DNA from: Nitrosomonas sp.
GTDB taxonomy: Bacteria > Pseudomonadota > Gammaproteobacteria > Burkholderiales > Nitrosomonadaceae
Length of the DNA: 64,000 nucleotides
Direction: 5' to 3'
Assembly: GCF_020852615.1 (NCBI RefSeq)
Contig: NZ_JADZAJ010000017.1
Location: forward strand, 1 to 64,000
Below the pieces are notes generated by a model that worked only from the letters and a program-made list of their open reading frames with translations, did no database searches and had not been told where the DNA came from. A program made the translations under genes and the position numbers. Positions within the stretch are counted from its first letter, which is position 1; each line of letters opens with the position of its first letter. Below, in pieces: positions 35,397 to 45,341 of the stretch.

Positions 35397-36584
35397 TCAG
35401 AAATGCAGGATGGCGCTGGCTGAGAGCAGTATCTGATCGCTGTCTCTGTTATCCCTGAATACTTCATGGCGGGTTGCCACATCGTAGCGAACTTCAGAGC
35501 GTAATGTGAGCCCGGCAATCGGCTTGTAGTTTAACCCCGCAGTCACACCGATAAAATCCTGATCTTTGCCATCGACCATAACGCGACTGCCATTTTTGTC
35601 GTGAAACCACTCAAAACGCAGCCCTGCACCCAGCCGGTTTGAAATGTCGTACAGCAAATACTGGTTGATGCCGTACCATGCAGCGGAAGGAGATTCAGCT
35701 GTTTTGGCTTCGATTGCAAAATCGTGCTGAAACACGTAGCGCAATCTTTCAGAGAAATGATGTTCCATCACGACGCTGTACATGGTTCGATTGTGGTTTT
35801 CATGCAGTTCAGTGGTTCGTGCATCGCCTGTAATCAGCGCTACTGCCAGGTTGGTTTTTCCATCATCGGTCACATAATTTACGCTACCCAGATAATTTGG
35901 AATGTGGCGGGAAAGGCTGTCCCAACCGGTGACAACCCCGCTTTTGACAGTCAGATTGCTGTTAACCGGGTAGGAGAGCAGCATGCCCATGTGGGTAAAA
36001 GGTTCGCCGTAGCGCATGGTATAGGCATGTGAAAAAAAGAAGTTGTTGGGGGACATCACGGACTCATAGCCGATGAGGGTGTAGAAATGGCCGATTGTCA
36101 GGCTGACGCCATTCCCGATTGGTGCGTACAGGCTTGCATACAGTTGCGGAAATACCAGCTGGTGCTTGGGAGTATCCCCAAGAATAGTCGTATCAAAGTT
36201 GGTGGTAGCTGAAAATTTTGCATCCGTACCATACAGAAGGTCAGCACGCATTCCAATATCCCAGGTATCTCCGCTGGTATCCATTTCCTTCTCAATGTAG
36301 CCGTAAACCTGATGTAATCTGACCCGGTTAGCCTTGTCGTTGAATGACACCGGATAATTTGACCTGTCGCGCGGCTCGCGTGGATTGCCGCTAACGCCAG
36401 TCTCCACCCATCCACCTAATTTCAGTCTGATAGCAGGTGCCGGGGTAATTTCATTAATGTTGTAGCCGGTCAATGTGTTGATTAGCCCGGTTCCTGCTGC
36501 CCCTTCTGCCAGAGCCGGCATGGCGGAAAGCAGGTTGAATATCAGAAAAACAGAGCAGCCAATTTTGTTGTATCGGGATGGCAT
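35397..36584 (-). CDS. Outer-membrane beta-barrel protein (porin-like)
   Basis: A 395-residue exported protein with signal peptide (IGCSVFLIFNLLSAMPALA). The rest is built of alternating polar/hydrophobic strands ending in the outer-membrane C-terminus SASAILHF. LKLGGWVETG near the start of the mature part and GHFYTLIGYESVMSPNNFFFSHAY (here read as two strands) are typical of the BBP2/OmpL-like putative porins. Substrate unknown. It is transcribed alone, convergent with lpdA, and lies about 80 bp downstream of the regulator gene on the same strand. Confidence 0.8.
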   Translation of the reverse strand: MPSRYNKIGCSVFLIFNLLSAMPALAEGAAGTGLINTLTGYNINEITPAPAIRLKLGGWVETGVSGNPREPRDRSNYPVSFNDKANRVRLHQVYGYIEKEMDTSGDTWDIGMRADLLYGTDAKFSATTNFDTTILGDTPKHQLVFPQLYASLYAPIGNGVSLTIGHFYTLIGYESVMSPNNFFFSHAYTMRYGEPFTHMGMLLSYPVNSNLTVKSGVVTGWDSLSRHIPNYLGSVNYVTDDGKTNLAVALITGDARTTELHENHNRTMYSVVMEHHFSERLRYVFQHDFAIEAKTAESPSAAWYGINQYLLYDISNRLGAGLRFEWFHDKNGSRVMVDGKDQDFIGVTAGLNYKPIAGLTLRSEVRYDVATRHEVFRDNRDSDQILLSASAILHF

Positions 36585-36665
36585 GATTGGATCGCGAGAA
36601 ATGGAGGTCTGATAATTAAGGTTATAAATGCTGCGGAGGGAATTATAACGCTGTAAATATAGCGA

Positions 36666-37352
36666 TCAGGACTGAGATTCATCAGAATTGGTTATTCTGA
36701 AGCGACAGTATTTTCCATCTTTGACGATACATTCTGTGTGTTCGATATCTGCTTTCAACAGATGCTTGAGGAAACTGATATCGAGTTTGCAAAACTCGCT
36801 ATGCTGTTGAGCAAGTTCCTGGAAAACACAATTATTGGCAACGATTTCTGCCTGATTCTCAGATAACTGATGTATCTCAGTATCGTAACCAAGTTCACTC
36901 ATGATGGTGGCAGCTTCCTGAAGTTTATCGCTGCGGGAGGTGTGCTGTGCGAGACGGTGCGCTAATCCGTTTGCCATTTCTTTGCCCAGTTCGGTCAGGC
37001 AGGCATTGAGCTCTTCTTCTCCCCTGTTTTTATCTATCCAGGAAAGCAGCAGTTTTGCCAGAAATGAATAGCGTCGCTGGAAAAGTTCCAGGCCGTTGGG
37101 TGTCAGTGTGTATATCCGGCCCGGTCTGCCACCGGTACTTTCCTGCAAGGTGCTGTGAATGAAACCGCTGCTGCCCAGCTGGGTGAGATGCTGGTTAACA
37201 GCATTGCGAGAAATGGTCAGCTGGCTGGACAATTCTTCTACTGTTAACCCTTCACGATGATGCAACAGGGCGGTGAGCAGGGATTGCTGGCGCTCACCCA
37301 GTAATGACAAGGCTGCTTTCATAGCAGAAGAATTCGTTTCAAGTTTTGACAT
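36666..37352 (-). CDS. SufR-like winged-helix regulator with a cysteine-rich C-terminus
   Basis: 228 residues. The N-terminal winged helix reads LTVEELSSQLTISRNAVNQHLTQL (two helices, 36-59) and a wing STGGRPGRIYTLT. The C-terminal part has cysteines at 175, 188, 208 and 216 (NNCVFQEL, SEFCKLD, TECIV, KYCRFRI), a layout like the iron-sulfur-binding end of SufR-type repressors, so redox, iron or NO sensing is a reasonable inference. It is divergent from two small membrane-protein genes, with only about 70 bases between starts, and may repress both itself and them. Confidence 0.8.
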   Translation of the reverse strand: MSKLETNSSAMKAALSLLGERQQSLLTALLHHREGLTVEELSSQLTISRNAVNQHLTQLGSSGFIHSTLQESTGGRPGRIYTLTPNGLELFQRRYSFLAKLLLSWIDKNRGEEELNACLTELGKEMANGLAHRLAQHTSRSDKLQEAATIMSELGYDTEIHQLSENQAEIVANNCVFQELAQQHSEFCKLDISFLKHLLKADIEHTECIVKDGKYCRFRITNSDESQS

Positions 37353-37359
37353 ATTTGTA

Positions 37360-37389
37360 TTGCAAAAGTATTTTAACTTGCAGTATAGT
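37360..37389 (+). promoter_or_regulatory. Promoter with dyad operator between the SufR-like gene and the membrane protein genes
   Basis: -35-like TTGCAA (37360-37365) and -10-like TATAGT (37384-37389) are 18 bases apart and point to the 37421 gene. The dyad TGCAA (37361-37365) with 12 bases then TTGCA (37378-37382) lies inside the promoter, where a repressor from the adjacent gene would block polymerase. Confidence 0.5.
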
Positions 37390-37420
37390 GAAATCCTTTC
37401 AACAAAAGAAGGGGGTTAAA

Positions 37421-37759
37421 GTGTTAAATACATCGATTCTGATTTTTGCAATTGCTGCAGTAGGGGGCGTGTTCCTGGCTTCTAAAGTACTTACCGGTAA
37501 GCTGGCGCCGTGGGCGGTTTCCATTGTACATGCTCTGCTGGGTGCCGCCGGTCTGGTAACACTGATACTAACCGTGATGCAGGATTCAGGAAACAGTCGT
37601 CTGACGGCAGCACTGGGTCTGCTGGTAGTGGCTGCTTTGGGCGGGTTTTATCTCGCTTCAGTCCATGCAAAAGGTAATGTGGCGCCGAAGGGCGTTGTGA
37701 TTATTCACGCAGGCGTAGCCGTTGCAGGTTTTCTGACGCTGCTGAGCGTAGTGTTGTAA
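37421..37759 (+). CDS. Small membrane protein with internal duplication, unknown function
   Basis: A 112-residue protein with four membrane segments made of two similar halves. The first half has AAVGGVFLASKVLTGKLAP then VSIVHALLGAAGLVTL; the second has AALGGFYLASVHAKGNVAP then VVIIHAGVAVAGFLTL. The aligned His in each half (IVHA, IIHA) could bind metal or haem inside the membrane. GTG 37421 with AGAAGGGGG before it is chosen; the frame is open further upstream but would run through the promoter. The next gene follows after 22 bases. Confidence 0.7.
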   Translation: MLNTSILIFAIAAVGGVFLASKVLTGKLAPWAVSIVHALLGAAGLVTLILTVMQDSGNSRLTAALGLLVVAALGGFYLASVHAKGNVAPKGVVIIHAGVAVAGFLTLLSVVL

Positions 37760-37781
37760 GTTTCTGAAAGGAGATGCTGAT

Positions 37782-38207
37782 ATGAGACACCCCATTCATC
37801 CGATGCTGGTTCATTTCCCGGTGGCAACCTGGTTTCTTTCGACACTGGGCGATATTGCGGGCCTGTTCACCCATGAGCAGACAAGCTGGGTGGCTGGGGT
37901 GCTACTCGTTATTGGAACAACCACAGCGTTGCTCGCCATGGTGGCAGGCATGCTGGAGCTGGGAAAAATTGACCAGCAGAGTCCCGCTATGAAAGTTGCC
38001 AATCAGCACATGATGCTGATGATGACCAGCTGGTCACTTTATGCTGTCAGTCTGTTTCTGCGGCTGGATGGGACCCGCCTGGGCCAGCCGGGCATGGTTG
38101 CGATTGCGTTATCCGTTGCCGGGTTGATCGTTCTCTGTATTGCCGGCTGGCTGGGAGGTAAACTGGTCTACGAATATGGGGTAGGGGGGCGTTCTGACCC
38201 TTCCTGA
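37782..38207 (+). CDS. DUF2231 family membrane protein
   Basis: A 141-residue protein with four membrane segments. It begins MRHPIHPMLVHFPVATW, the histidine-bearing signature of DUF2231 proteins, and has conserved NQHMMLMMTSW in the middle. The histidines at membrane boundaries suggest metal or haem binding, but the family has no proven function. It is the second gene of the unit controlled by the promoter at 37360-37389 and converges on trpE. Confidence 0.82.
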   Translation: MRHPIHPMLVHFPVATWFLSTLGDIAGLFTHEQTSWVAGVLLVIGTTTALLAMVAGMLELGKIDQQSPAMKVANQHMMLMMTSWSLYAVSLFLRLDGTRLGQPGMVAIALSVAGLIVLCIAGWLGGKLVYEYGVGGRSDPS

Positions 38208-38276
38208 AAGGAAAGGTTACTGTATCGGTTTTGTTTCTGGCTGGTAGTGGCAAGTTTGTCTGACGCTGTCAGTCGA

Positions 38277-38300
38277 GCCGGCTGAGCCGATTAAGCCGGC
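38277..38300. terminator. GC-rich stem-loop between convergent DUF2231 gene and trpE
   Basis: GCCGGCT (38277-38283) pairs with AGCCGGC (38294-38300) around a 10-base loop. No T-run is next to it, so its terminator role is only suggested by its place between converging genes. Confidence 0.35.
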
Positions 38301-38336
38301 CGGTCTTGCCAGGCAGTTTTGTTAATCAGAATTTTA

Positions 38337-39824
38337 TTAATCGATTTTACTGTCTAACCCGCTTTCGGCAATTTCTGCCGCCCGCATGAGTGCTTTTGCT
38401 TTATTACAGGTTTCAATCCATTCATTTTGCGGGACAGAGTCGGCCACAATACCAGCACCCGCCTGTACGTGCAGCATGCCATCCTTGATGAGGCCGGTCC
38501 GGATGGCGATGGCCAGGTCCATGTTGCCGTCAAACCCCAGATAACCAACCGCTCCGGCATAAACACCCCGTTTGGAAATTTCCAGTTCGTCAATGATTTC
38601 CATTGCCCTGACTTTGGGAGCTCCACTGACCGTACCGGCGGGGAAGGTGGCACGCAGTACATCAATCGCATTCAAACCGGGCTTGAGCTTCCCTTCAACA
38701 TTGGAAACGATATGCATAACGTGCGAGTAATACTCTATTTGCATGTTTTCGGTAACCTTTACGCTGCCGGTTCGGGCCACCCGGCCTATATCATTGCGTC
38801 CTAAATCCATCAGCATGATGTGTTCAGCACATTCCTTGGGATCGGCCAGCAGATCAGCAGCCAGCGCCTGGTCAGCCCGGATATCCGCGCCGCGTGGACG
38901 CGTGCCGGCAATAGGGCGGACCGTAACCGTATCTTTTTCCAGTCTGACCAGAATTTCCGGTGAAGCGCCAACAACGTGGAAATCTCCCAGATGGTAGTTA
39001 AACATGTAAGGGGATGGGTTGAGACTGCGCAGTGCACGGTACAGTGCGAGTGGTGATGCGGAATAGGGCTTGCTGGTACGCTGTGAAAGGACAACCTGCA
39101 TGATGTCACCCTCCAGAATGTAACGCTTGGCTTTTTCTACAGCAGCCATGAAATCAGCTTCGGGAAATTCGCTGACAGCCGCTCCGGAGGGGGCTGGTTT
39201 TTCTACCGGAATCGAAACCGGCTCCCGCAGTTTTTGCAGCAGTTCCCTGATCCGGCTTTTGCCAGTCTGATAGGCGGTCTCCAGCGCCGGATCGGTATAA
39301 ATAATCAGATAGAGTTTGCCGGAAAGGTTATCCATGACAACCAGTTCTTCTGACAGCAGCAGCAGAATATCCGGTGTCTTTAGCGTATCCGGGCGGGCGT
39401 GCCCGGCCAGCCTTGGTTCAATATAACGAACGGTGTCGTAGGAAAAATATCCGGCAAGCCCCCCGTTGAAGCGAGGCAGGCCTGCAAGGGGGGCTACTTT
39501 GAACCGGTTAAGGAAATTACCGATAAAGCCTGGCACATCACTGCTATCGACTGCTTCTTCAGTTTTATCGTCACTGATGATGCGGATATGGCTGGAGCAG
39601 GCTTCCAGTCGCGTTTTTGCAGGCAGTCCGATGACCGAATAACGACCGAACCGTTCTCCTCCCACTACCGATTCCAGTAAATAGGAATAAGGCTGGTTTG
39701 CCAGTTTGAGATAAATGGAGAGGGGGGTATCCAGATCAGCGAAGGTTTCCAGCACCAGGGGGATGCGGTTATACCCCTGTGCTGCCAGGGCGCTGAATTC
39801 ACTTTCAGTTATGCAACAATTCAT
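38337..39824 (-). CDS. trpE: Anthranilate synthase component I
   Basis: A 495-residue chorismate-using enzyme, the first step of tryptophan synthesis. Motifs: [18 protein letters not shown] (tryptophan-feedback region), [38 protein letters not shown], and the C-terminal [21 protein letters not shown] and [10 protein letters not shown]. It is full length. It is downstream of rpe and gph on the same strand, about 97 bp after gph. trpG, normally next, is not in this window because the gene downstream is convergent. Confidence 0.96.
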   Translation of the reverse strand: MNCCITESEFSALAAQGYNRIPLVLETFADLDTPLSIYLKLANQPYSYLLESVVGGERFGRYSVIGLPAKTRLEACSSHIRIISDDKTEEAVDSSDVPGFIGNFLNRFKVAPLAGLPRFNGGLAGYFSYDTVRYIEPRLAGHARPDTLKTPDILLLLSEELVVMDNLSGKLYLIIYTDPALETAYQTGKSRIRELLQKLREPVSIPVEKPAPSGAAVSEFPEADFMAAVEKAKRYILEGDIMQVVLSQRTSKPYSASPLALYRALRSLNPSPYMFNYHLGDFHVVGASPEILVRLEKDTVTVRPIAGTRPRGADIRADQALAADLLADPKECAEHIMLMDLGRNDIGRVARTGSVKVTENMQIEYYSHVMHIVSNVEGKLKPGLNAIDVLRATFPAGTVSGAPKVRAMEIIDELEISKRGVYAGAVGYLGFDGNMDLAIAIRTGLIKDGMLHVQAGAGIVADSVPQNEWIETCNKAKALMRAAEIAESGLDSKID

Positions 39825-39921
39825 AGAAAGCAGGGCTGCTGAGATGGTCGGGTTAATGGGATGAAACGCTACCGGTCGATCTGAACTGATTGCAGTTGCA
39901 TGCCAGCGGAGCGTTGCTGCG

Positions 39922-40659
39922 CTACCGGCTGATATCGTGCTGACAGGTGATTAATCCGGCAGCATCGACGATGGTATCCACCACTGCATCGCAATCCAGT
40001 TTACGGACATCGTGCCCTTCGTTATATCCGTAAGGTACGCAGAAGATATGGCAGCCTGCTGCACGCGCCGCGATGGCATCGTTGGATGAATCACCGATCA
40101 GCAATGCTGCTTTGGGCGGCACGTTAAAATACTGACAGGCATGCAGTAACGGCAGCGGATCCGGTTTCCTTTTTGGCAGGCTGTCACCTGACAATATCAG
40201 TTCGAAGTAATCAAACAGGCCGGTTTTACGCAGCAACGGCAGAGTGAATATTTCAGTTTTGTTAGTGATGCAAACCAGACGAAAACCGGCCTGTTTGAGC
40301 TGATCAAGCCCTTCGACAACGCCAGGATAAGGGCGTGTGTGCACATACAGGTTTTCCGCGTAACAGCGTTCATATATCGGCAATGCCTGCTCAAAAAGTT
40401 CCGGATCAGGTTCCCCGTCCGGGCTGTTGGTAAGTGCACGTTTGACAAGCTTGGGAACACCTTTGCCGATGAAGGTTTGTATGGTCGATACCGGCAGCTC
40501 AGTCATGCGTAACTCACGCAACATTTCATTGGCCGCAAGCGCCAGATCTCCTGCAGTATCAAGCAGTGTCCCATCCAGATCAATAATGACCGCCTGGAGC
40601 GGGAGCGGAAATTGTATCGGGCCAGATGGCCGTATATTGGATTGAGTCATAAACGTCAT
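39922..40659 (-). CDS. gph: Phosphoglycolate phosphatase
   Basis: A 245-residue HAD-family phosphatase with the nucleophile motif [11 protein letters not shown] near residue 25, KRKPDPLPL and [15 protein letters not shown]. It removes phosphoglycolate, a by-product of DNA repair and of Rubisco oxygenation. The frame is open into rpe; ATG 40659, ten bases after the rpe stop and preceded by GGGAGCAG, is chosen. The rpe-gph pairing is common in proteobacteria with a Calvin cycle, although pentose-phosphate use alone would also explain it. Confidence 0.93.
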   Translation of the reverse strand: MTFMTQSNIRPSGPIQFPLPLQAVIIDLDGTLLDTAGDLALAANEMLRELRMTELPVSTIQTFIGKGVPKLVKRALTNSPDGEPDPELFEQALPIYERCYAENLYVHTRPYPGVVEGLDQLKQAGFRLVCITNKTEIFTLPLLRKTGLFDYFELILSGDSLPKRKPDPLPLLHACQYFNVPPKAALLIGDSSNDAIAARAAGCHIFCVPYGYNEGHDVRKLDCDAVVDTIVDAAGLITCQHDISR

Positions 40660-40669
40660 CTGCTCCCGA

Positions 40670-41350
40670 TCAGGCAACTTTTGCCAGTTCTGCACGCATG
40701 GCAGCAATGATACTGTCGTAGCGGTGGGGATCGCTGTCCTTGCCCGCGCCGTAAATGGCGGAACCGGCAACGAAGGTATCTGCACCTGCACGGGCGATTT
40801 CCGCGATATTGTCTGTTTTTACGCCACCGTCGATTTCCAGCAGAATATCGCGCCCGCTTGCACTGATACGTTCTCTTGCCAGGCGCAGTTTATTCAGTGC
40901 TTCGGGAATAAAGGCCTGTCCGCCAAAACCGGGGTTGACTGACATGATCAGGATCAGGTCAAGCTTATTGATGACGTGATCGAGATACGAAAGTGGAGTG
41001 GCAGGGTTGAAAACCAGCCCGGCTTTGCAGCCTTGTTCTTTGATAAGCCCGATAGTGCGGTCAATATGACGTGAAGCTTCCGGATGAAAGGAGATGATAT
41101 TGGCGCCAGCTTTGGCAAAATCAGGGATGATGCGATCAACCGGCTCAACCATCAGGTGTACATCGATCATTGCTTTTGTCAAAGGGCGAATCGCTTCGCA
41201 TACCAGTGGGCCGATTGTCAGATTGGGAACATAATGGTTATCCATGACATCGAAGTGAATGATGTCTGCGCCGGAGTTCAGGACTTGTGTGACTTCTTCA
41301 CCCAGTCTGGCAAAATTGGCGGAAAGTATACTCGGAGCAATGCGGTACAT
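40670..41350 (-). CDS. rpe: Ribulose-phosphate 3-epimerase
   Basis: A 226-residue TIM-barrel enzyme interconverting ribulose-5-phosphate and xylulose-5-phosphate. It has [44 protein letters not shown] and LEIDGGV. It is the first gene of the minus-strand rpe-gph-trpE set and is divergent from pepP with a 163-base gap. Confidence 0.96.
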   Translation of the reverse strand: MYRIAPSILSANFARLGEEVTQVLNSGADIIHFDVMDNHYVPNLTIGPLVCEAIRPLTKAMIDVHLMVEPVDRIIPDFAKAGANIISFHPEASRHIDRTIGLIKEQGCKAGLVFNPATPLSYLDHVINKLDLILIMSVNPGFGGQAFIPEALNKLRLARERISASGRDILLEIDGGVKTDNIAEIARAGADTFVAGSAIYGAGKDSDPHRYDSIIAAMRAELAKVA

Positions 41351-41513
41351 GATTTAGCCTCAATAAGGAAATTACACATTTTAACCATAAATGGAAATGG
41401 GAGTTAATAATGCTTTTGGGTGTATATCAGTTTTTTGTGAGAAAAAGGGTTGAAAGAGATCGGGCCGGTTCGTTGATCTGCAGCCGGTTTTTTGTTACCG
41501 GCAAGCTGGCAGT

Positions 41514-42842
41514 ATGATTTCAGTTGAGACTTTCGTTAATCGGAGAAAGCATCTGCTGTCCCGAATAAAACAGGGTGTGGCGATCATTGCCACTTCGCCG
41601 GAAAGATACCGTAACAGGGATACGCAATATCCTTATCGCTTCGACAGTTACTTCTACTATCTGACAGGTTTCCGTGAACCCGAGGCTGTTCTTATGCTGG
41701 TTGCAGCCGGGGATGGGACTGCTTCGCAGCAGATTTTATTTTGCCGGGACAAGGATGCCGAGCGCGAAATCTGGGATGGATTCCGTTATGGGTCGGAGGC
41801 CGCGCGGGAAACCTTTGGTTTTGATGCCGCGTATTCCATTACCCGGCTGGATGAGCTGGCAGGTGAGCTGCTGGCTAATCAACCCGTGGTATTTCATGCG
41901 TTCGGCCATGATGCAGCCTGGGATCAGCGTGTGGTGGGATGGATTAACCGGGTACGGGAGCAGGTGAGGAAAGGGGTGTCAGCGCCTGCTGAAATTCGGG
42001 ATATTCGCCATGTGCTCGATGAAATGCGTCTGGTCAAGGATGATGCTGAACTGGCGGTAATGCGTGAGGCTGGCAGAATTTCAGCCGAAGCGCACAAGCG
42101 CGCCATGCGGGCAACCCGTCCCGGCAGACATGAGTATGAAATAGAAGCTGAACTGCTGTATGAATTTCGCCGGCAGGGTGCTGAATCTCCCGCTTATACA
42201 TCGATCGTGGCGGGAGGGGCCAATGCCTGTGTGTTGCACTATATCCAGAATGATACCCGACTTAAGGACGGGGATTTGCTGCTGATTGATGCGGCCTGCG
42301 AGCTGCACGGTTATGCGGCGGACATCACACGTACCTTTCCGGTCAACGGTAAATTTTCCGGTGCGCAAAGAGAGATTTATCAGCTGGTACTCGCGGCGCA
42401 GACCGCAGCAATTAATGCGGTCAGGCCCGGTAATAACTGGGATTCACCGCATCAGGCGGCCTTGCAGGTGCTGGTACAGGGCTTCATTGATTTGAATCTA
42501 TGCCAGGGCAGCCCGGAGGCGGTCATCGAAACAGAATCCTACAAGCGTTTTTACATGCACCGGACCGGGCACTGGCTGGGGCTGGATGTGCATGATGCCG
42601 GGGAATACAAACAGGCCGGTCAGTGGCGTGAACTGGTGCCCGGGATGGTGTTGACGGTTGAACCGGGCTGCTACATTCGCCCGGCCGAAGATGTTCCGGA
42701 GCATTTCTGGAATACAGGCATAAGGATTGAGGATGATGTGGCGGTTACCCTGGCCGGTTGTGAGGTATTGACTGCGCTGGCACCTAAAAATGTGGCTGAA
42801 ATAGAGGAGTGGATGCAATGTACGATGATCTCAGAAAGATAA
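41514..42842 (+). CDS. pepP: Xaa-Pro aminopeptidase
   Basis: A 442-residue metallopeptidase of family M24B that cuts N-terminal residues preceding proline. Metal ligands are in place: LIDAACELHGYAADITRTF (two Asp), MHRTGHWLGLDVHD (His), VEPGCYI (Glu) and GIRIEDDV (Glu). The N-terminal domain begins with the usual RRKHLLSRI and RNRDTQYPYRFDSYFYYLTG. It overlaps the following small gene by 25 bp. Confidence 0.95.
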   Translation: MISVETFVNRRKHLLSRIKQGVAIIATSPERYRNRDTQYPYRFDSYFYYLTGFREPEAVLMLVAAGDGTASQQILFCRDKDAEREIWDGFRYGSEAARETFGFDAAYSITRLDELAGELLANQPVVFHAFGHDAAWDQRVVGWINRVREQVRKGVSAPAEIRDIRHVLDEMRLVKDDAELAVMREAGRISAEAHKRAMRATRPGRHEYEIEAELLYEFRRQGAESPAYTSIVAGGANACVLHYIQNDTRLKDGDLLLIDAACELHGYAADITRTFPVNGKFSGAQREIYQLVLAAQTAAINAVRPGNNWDSPHQAALQVLVQGFIDLNLCQGSPEAVIETESYKRFYMHRTGHWLGLDVHDAGEYKQAGQWRELVPGMVLTVEPGCYIRPAEDVPEHFWNTGIRIEDDVAVTLAGCEVLTALAPKNVAEIEEWMQCTMISER

Positions 42843-43171
42843 TCATCAGGCGAATTGTGTATCAGGGGCAGCCTGGCCCGGAAGGGGGATCAGGGGAATC
42901 CCGGAAAACGCCATTGGCCAACAAGTGGATGTTTTACCTGACACTCATACCGGCAGTGGTCGTAGTAGTAGTGCTGGGTGCATTCTTCTTTTCAATCGTG
43001 CTGGCGATATTTGTGGCCGTCGCCAGTGTGATTGGGGCGCGGCTGTGGTGGTTGCGGCGCAAGTTCAGGCAGGCGATGTCCGCTGCTGCCGGGAAAAACA
43101 ATGAACTGATAGAAGATGCCGAGATTATTGAAATCAAGGAAGATGGTAAAAACGACCGCAAACATCGCTAA
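42818..43171 (+). CDS. Small membrane protein of unknown function
   Basis: 117 residues. A polar N-terminus is followed by two adjacent membrane segments (FYLTLIPAVVVVVVLGAFFF and VLAIFVAVASVIGARLWWL), then a basic/acidic tail containing IEDAEIIEIKED. I do not recognise a family beyond general resemblance to short membrane proteins found after pepP in related bacteria. ATG 42818 is chosen because GAGGAG lies nine bases upstream; it overlaps pepP, so translation is probably coupled. Confidence 0.7.
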   Translation: MYDDLRKIIIRRIVYQGQPGPEGGSGESRKTPLANKWMFYLTLIPAVVVVVVLGAFFFSIVLAIFVAVASVIGARLWWLRRKFRQAMSAAAGKNNELIEDAEIIEIKEDGKNDRKHR

Positions 43172-43192
43172 ACATTATTGACCGGGGCAGCC

Positions 43193-43711
43193 ATGCGCAA
43201 GCTCATAGCAGTTATCGTGTTCTCAATGATTGGTGCCCCCGGCTGGTGTCAGGACACTATCCGGCCCGGCTTGTGGGAAGTTACAACCCGATCGGATCTG
43301 CTCGGGCTGGTTGCGCATGTTCCGCATGAACAGATGCAGCAGATCACCAGTCTGGCCAGGCAATACGGGTTGAGAATGCCCCGTATTCAGGAGGGGGCTG
43401 CCATTTCAAAAGTGTGTATCACCCCGGAGATGGCAGCACAGGATATTCCCTCCCGTTTTTACGAAAACCAGTCCGGATGCGCGGTCGTAAACGCCAGCCG
43501 ATCCGGGAATCGCTATCAGGTGGAACTTGTTTGTGATAATCCCCGTTTCAAAGGGAATGGTCACGCTGAAGGTGTTTTTTCCACCCCTGAGAGTTTTACT
43601 GGAAAAACGGAATTCAACAGCACGGTGCAGGGCGCCCCGCTTTATATTGAGGCTGATACAAGTGGCCGGTGGATTGGCGGGCAGTGTGAAGCGGTGCAGC
43701 CTGTACGGTAG
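43193..43711 (+). CDS. DUF3617 family exported protein
   Basis: 172 residues with a signal peptide (KLIAVIVFSMIGAPGWCQ), then IRPGLWEVTTRSDL, the start characteristic of DUF3617 proteins. Conserved cysteines occur in SKVCITPEMA, SGCAVVN, LVCDNP and GGQCEAVQ and could form disulfides in the periplasm. Function unknown. It follows the small membrane-protein gene by 21 bp. ATG 43193 is preferred to a TTG five codons upstream. Confidence 0.82.
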   Translation: MRKLIAVIVFSMIGAPGWCQDTIRPGLWEVTTRSDLLGLVAHVPHEQMQQITSLARQYGLRMPRIQEGAAISKVCITPEMAAQDIPSRFYENQSGCAVVNASRSGNRYQVELVCDNPRFKGNGHAEGVFSTPESFTGKTEFNSTVQGAPLYIEADTSGRWIGGQCEAVQPVR

Positions 43712-43833
43712 ATCACGGCGGTAAGTACTATTTGGACAGCCTTGATTGGGCAGCGGACAGATCAGAATGTTGACATACTCCGGACCGTCCGCCTGTTAAT
43801 CAAATTTACTTCAAACTTGAACCGTGTCATGAC

Positions 43834-45114
43834 TTACTCGGACGGCATCCGGATATACGGATAGGGAGAAGGCGTTCCGGGCGGTACCAGCGAGTCATTG
43901 CCCCAGTCGGGATAGTCGTCTGTCAGCGTGTTCATGAATGCGATGAGTGCCGTTCTTTCTGCCGCTGTTAAATTCAGGTTGCCGAATTTGTCACTGACGT
44001 TTTGTTCAATTTCAGGAACAGGCCAGCATTGAGAAGGGAAGCGCGGCGAAGTGCTGTCGCAATCGTGCGGCAATGCATCCCGTGTATTGTAAAAATGCAC
44101 AATCATTTGTAAAGATGCAAAAACACCATTATGGCCATAAGGGGCAGTAACCGCCACGTTACGCAGGGTCATGACTTTATGTTTACCGATCTGCAGGCCC
44201 TGTTCATCCTGCTTCCGGATGTCTGCCCGCCCGCCAAGACCCGGATCGGGCTCGGGTAATCCGGAGATTTTCATGTTGCGGGGGGCGCCGATATTTTCGT
44301 AGCTAAAGTTGGTGAATAAGGGTGGAACAACGATATTCCCTTTTTTATCGAGCGTGCTATCCACGGGATGACAAACCGCACAGTTACCTTTTAGCGGATC
44401 TTTGAAAAGATCAAACCCCTGTTGTTCGACAGGGGTGAATGATGTTGCTCCGGTCAGGACGTAATCAAATTTGGAATTGAATTTGCTGAATGATCTGTCT
44501 CGTTCGAAGGCGGCAACAGCCTGGGCCATGCTCTGAAAAACTTTCTCCACCATCTTGTCTGATGGTTTCTTGAGTGGCAACGAAATGCTGTAAATCTTTT
44601 TAAACAGTTTGCGGTAGGTGGCATTTTCACTTAGGCGGTTAACAACGTCAGCAGCGTTGGGCATAGCCATTTCAACCGGATTCAGGAAGGGCTGTTTTGC
44701 CTGTTCTGCGAGATTTCTGGCGCGACCATTCCAGAAGAATCCACCAATATAAGTGTTCAGATTCTTGTCCCATTTGAACTTCGGGCTGAAGGCCGCATAG
44801 CCGACACTGGGTGTATTCAGTGTACCGCTGAAAGGCAGGCCGGTTTCGGGGTTGATATCGGAGCCGTTCGATACGGGAGAGCCTGTGGCAACATTGTCAG
44901 GATCGACGAAACCCGGTACGGCCGGCAGGCCTGGTTTGATGGCAGGGCTCAGGCTGTGGCAGGTTTCGCAAGACTGATTCCTGTTCAGGGATAAATTTTT
45001 ATCCCTGAAAATCAGTTTCCCGAGCATGATTTCTTCGGCCTGCGCCATTTTTCCATCATCTGCAAAATTCAGGCTTGTGTGGAACAGCATCAAAATAAAA
45101 AGAATTTTTTTCAT
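43834..45114 (-). CDS. Dihaem cytochrome c peroxidase (MauG/CcpA family)
   Basis: 426 residues with signal peptide (KKILFILMLFHTSLNFA). There are two haem c sites: CETCH near residue 52 and CAVCH near 240. Other family features are LGKLIFRDKNLSLN, GGFFWNGRARNLAEQA, TLRNVAVTAPYGHNGVFASL and a final LIAFMNTLTD. It should be a periplasmic enzyme reducing hydrogen peroxide with electrons from small cytochromes, or a MauG-like oxidase. ATG 45114 is chosen because it begins the signal peptide; the frame is open upstream to 45222. It stands alone on the minus strand. Confidence 0.9.
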   Translation of the reverse strand: MKKILFILMLFHTSLNFADDGKMAQAEEIMLGKLIFRDKNLSLNRNQSCETCHSLSPAIKPGLPAVPGFVDPDNVATGSPVSNGSDINPETGLPFSGTLNTPSVGYAAFSPKFKWDKNLNTYIGGFFWNGRARNLAEQAKQPFLNPVEMAMPNAADVVNRLSENATYRKLFKKIYSISLPLKKPSDKMVEKVFQSMAQAVAAFERDRSFSKFNSKFDYVLTGATSFTPVEQQGFDLFKDPLKGNCAVCHPVDSTLDKKGNIVVPPLFTNFSYENIGAPRNMKISGLPEPDPGLGGRADIRKQDEQGLQIGKHKVMTLRNVAVTAPYGHNGVFASLQMIVHFYNTRDALPHDCDSTSPRFPSQCWPVPEIEQNVSDKFGNLNLTAAERTALIAFMNTLTDDYPDWGNDSLVPPGTPSPYPYIRMPSE

Positions 45115-45341
45115 GAACTCAATAACCTCTTGCCGGAATAATAATTGCGGCCGAATTATCCAGACAGTAAGCAGAAATGAGAATGTGACAAATTGTCGCA
45201 GGGGGCGAGCGGGGGGTGGCAAGCCGTTACCGGGTTTACGGGCGTGATCAAACAGCTGGCAGTCAGAGTTATCCGGGGCGCGTATACTGGATATAGTCGG
45301 TGTATGGCATCAGTCCGGCTGATTTTTCAAGGAGCAGAATC

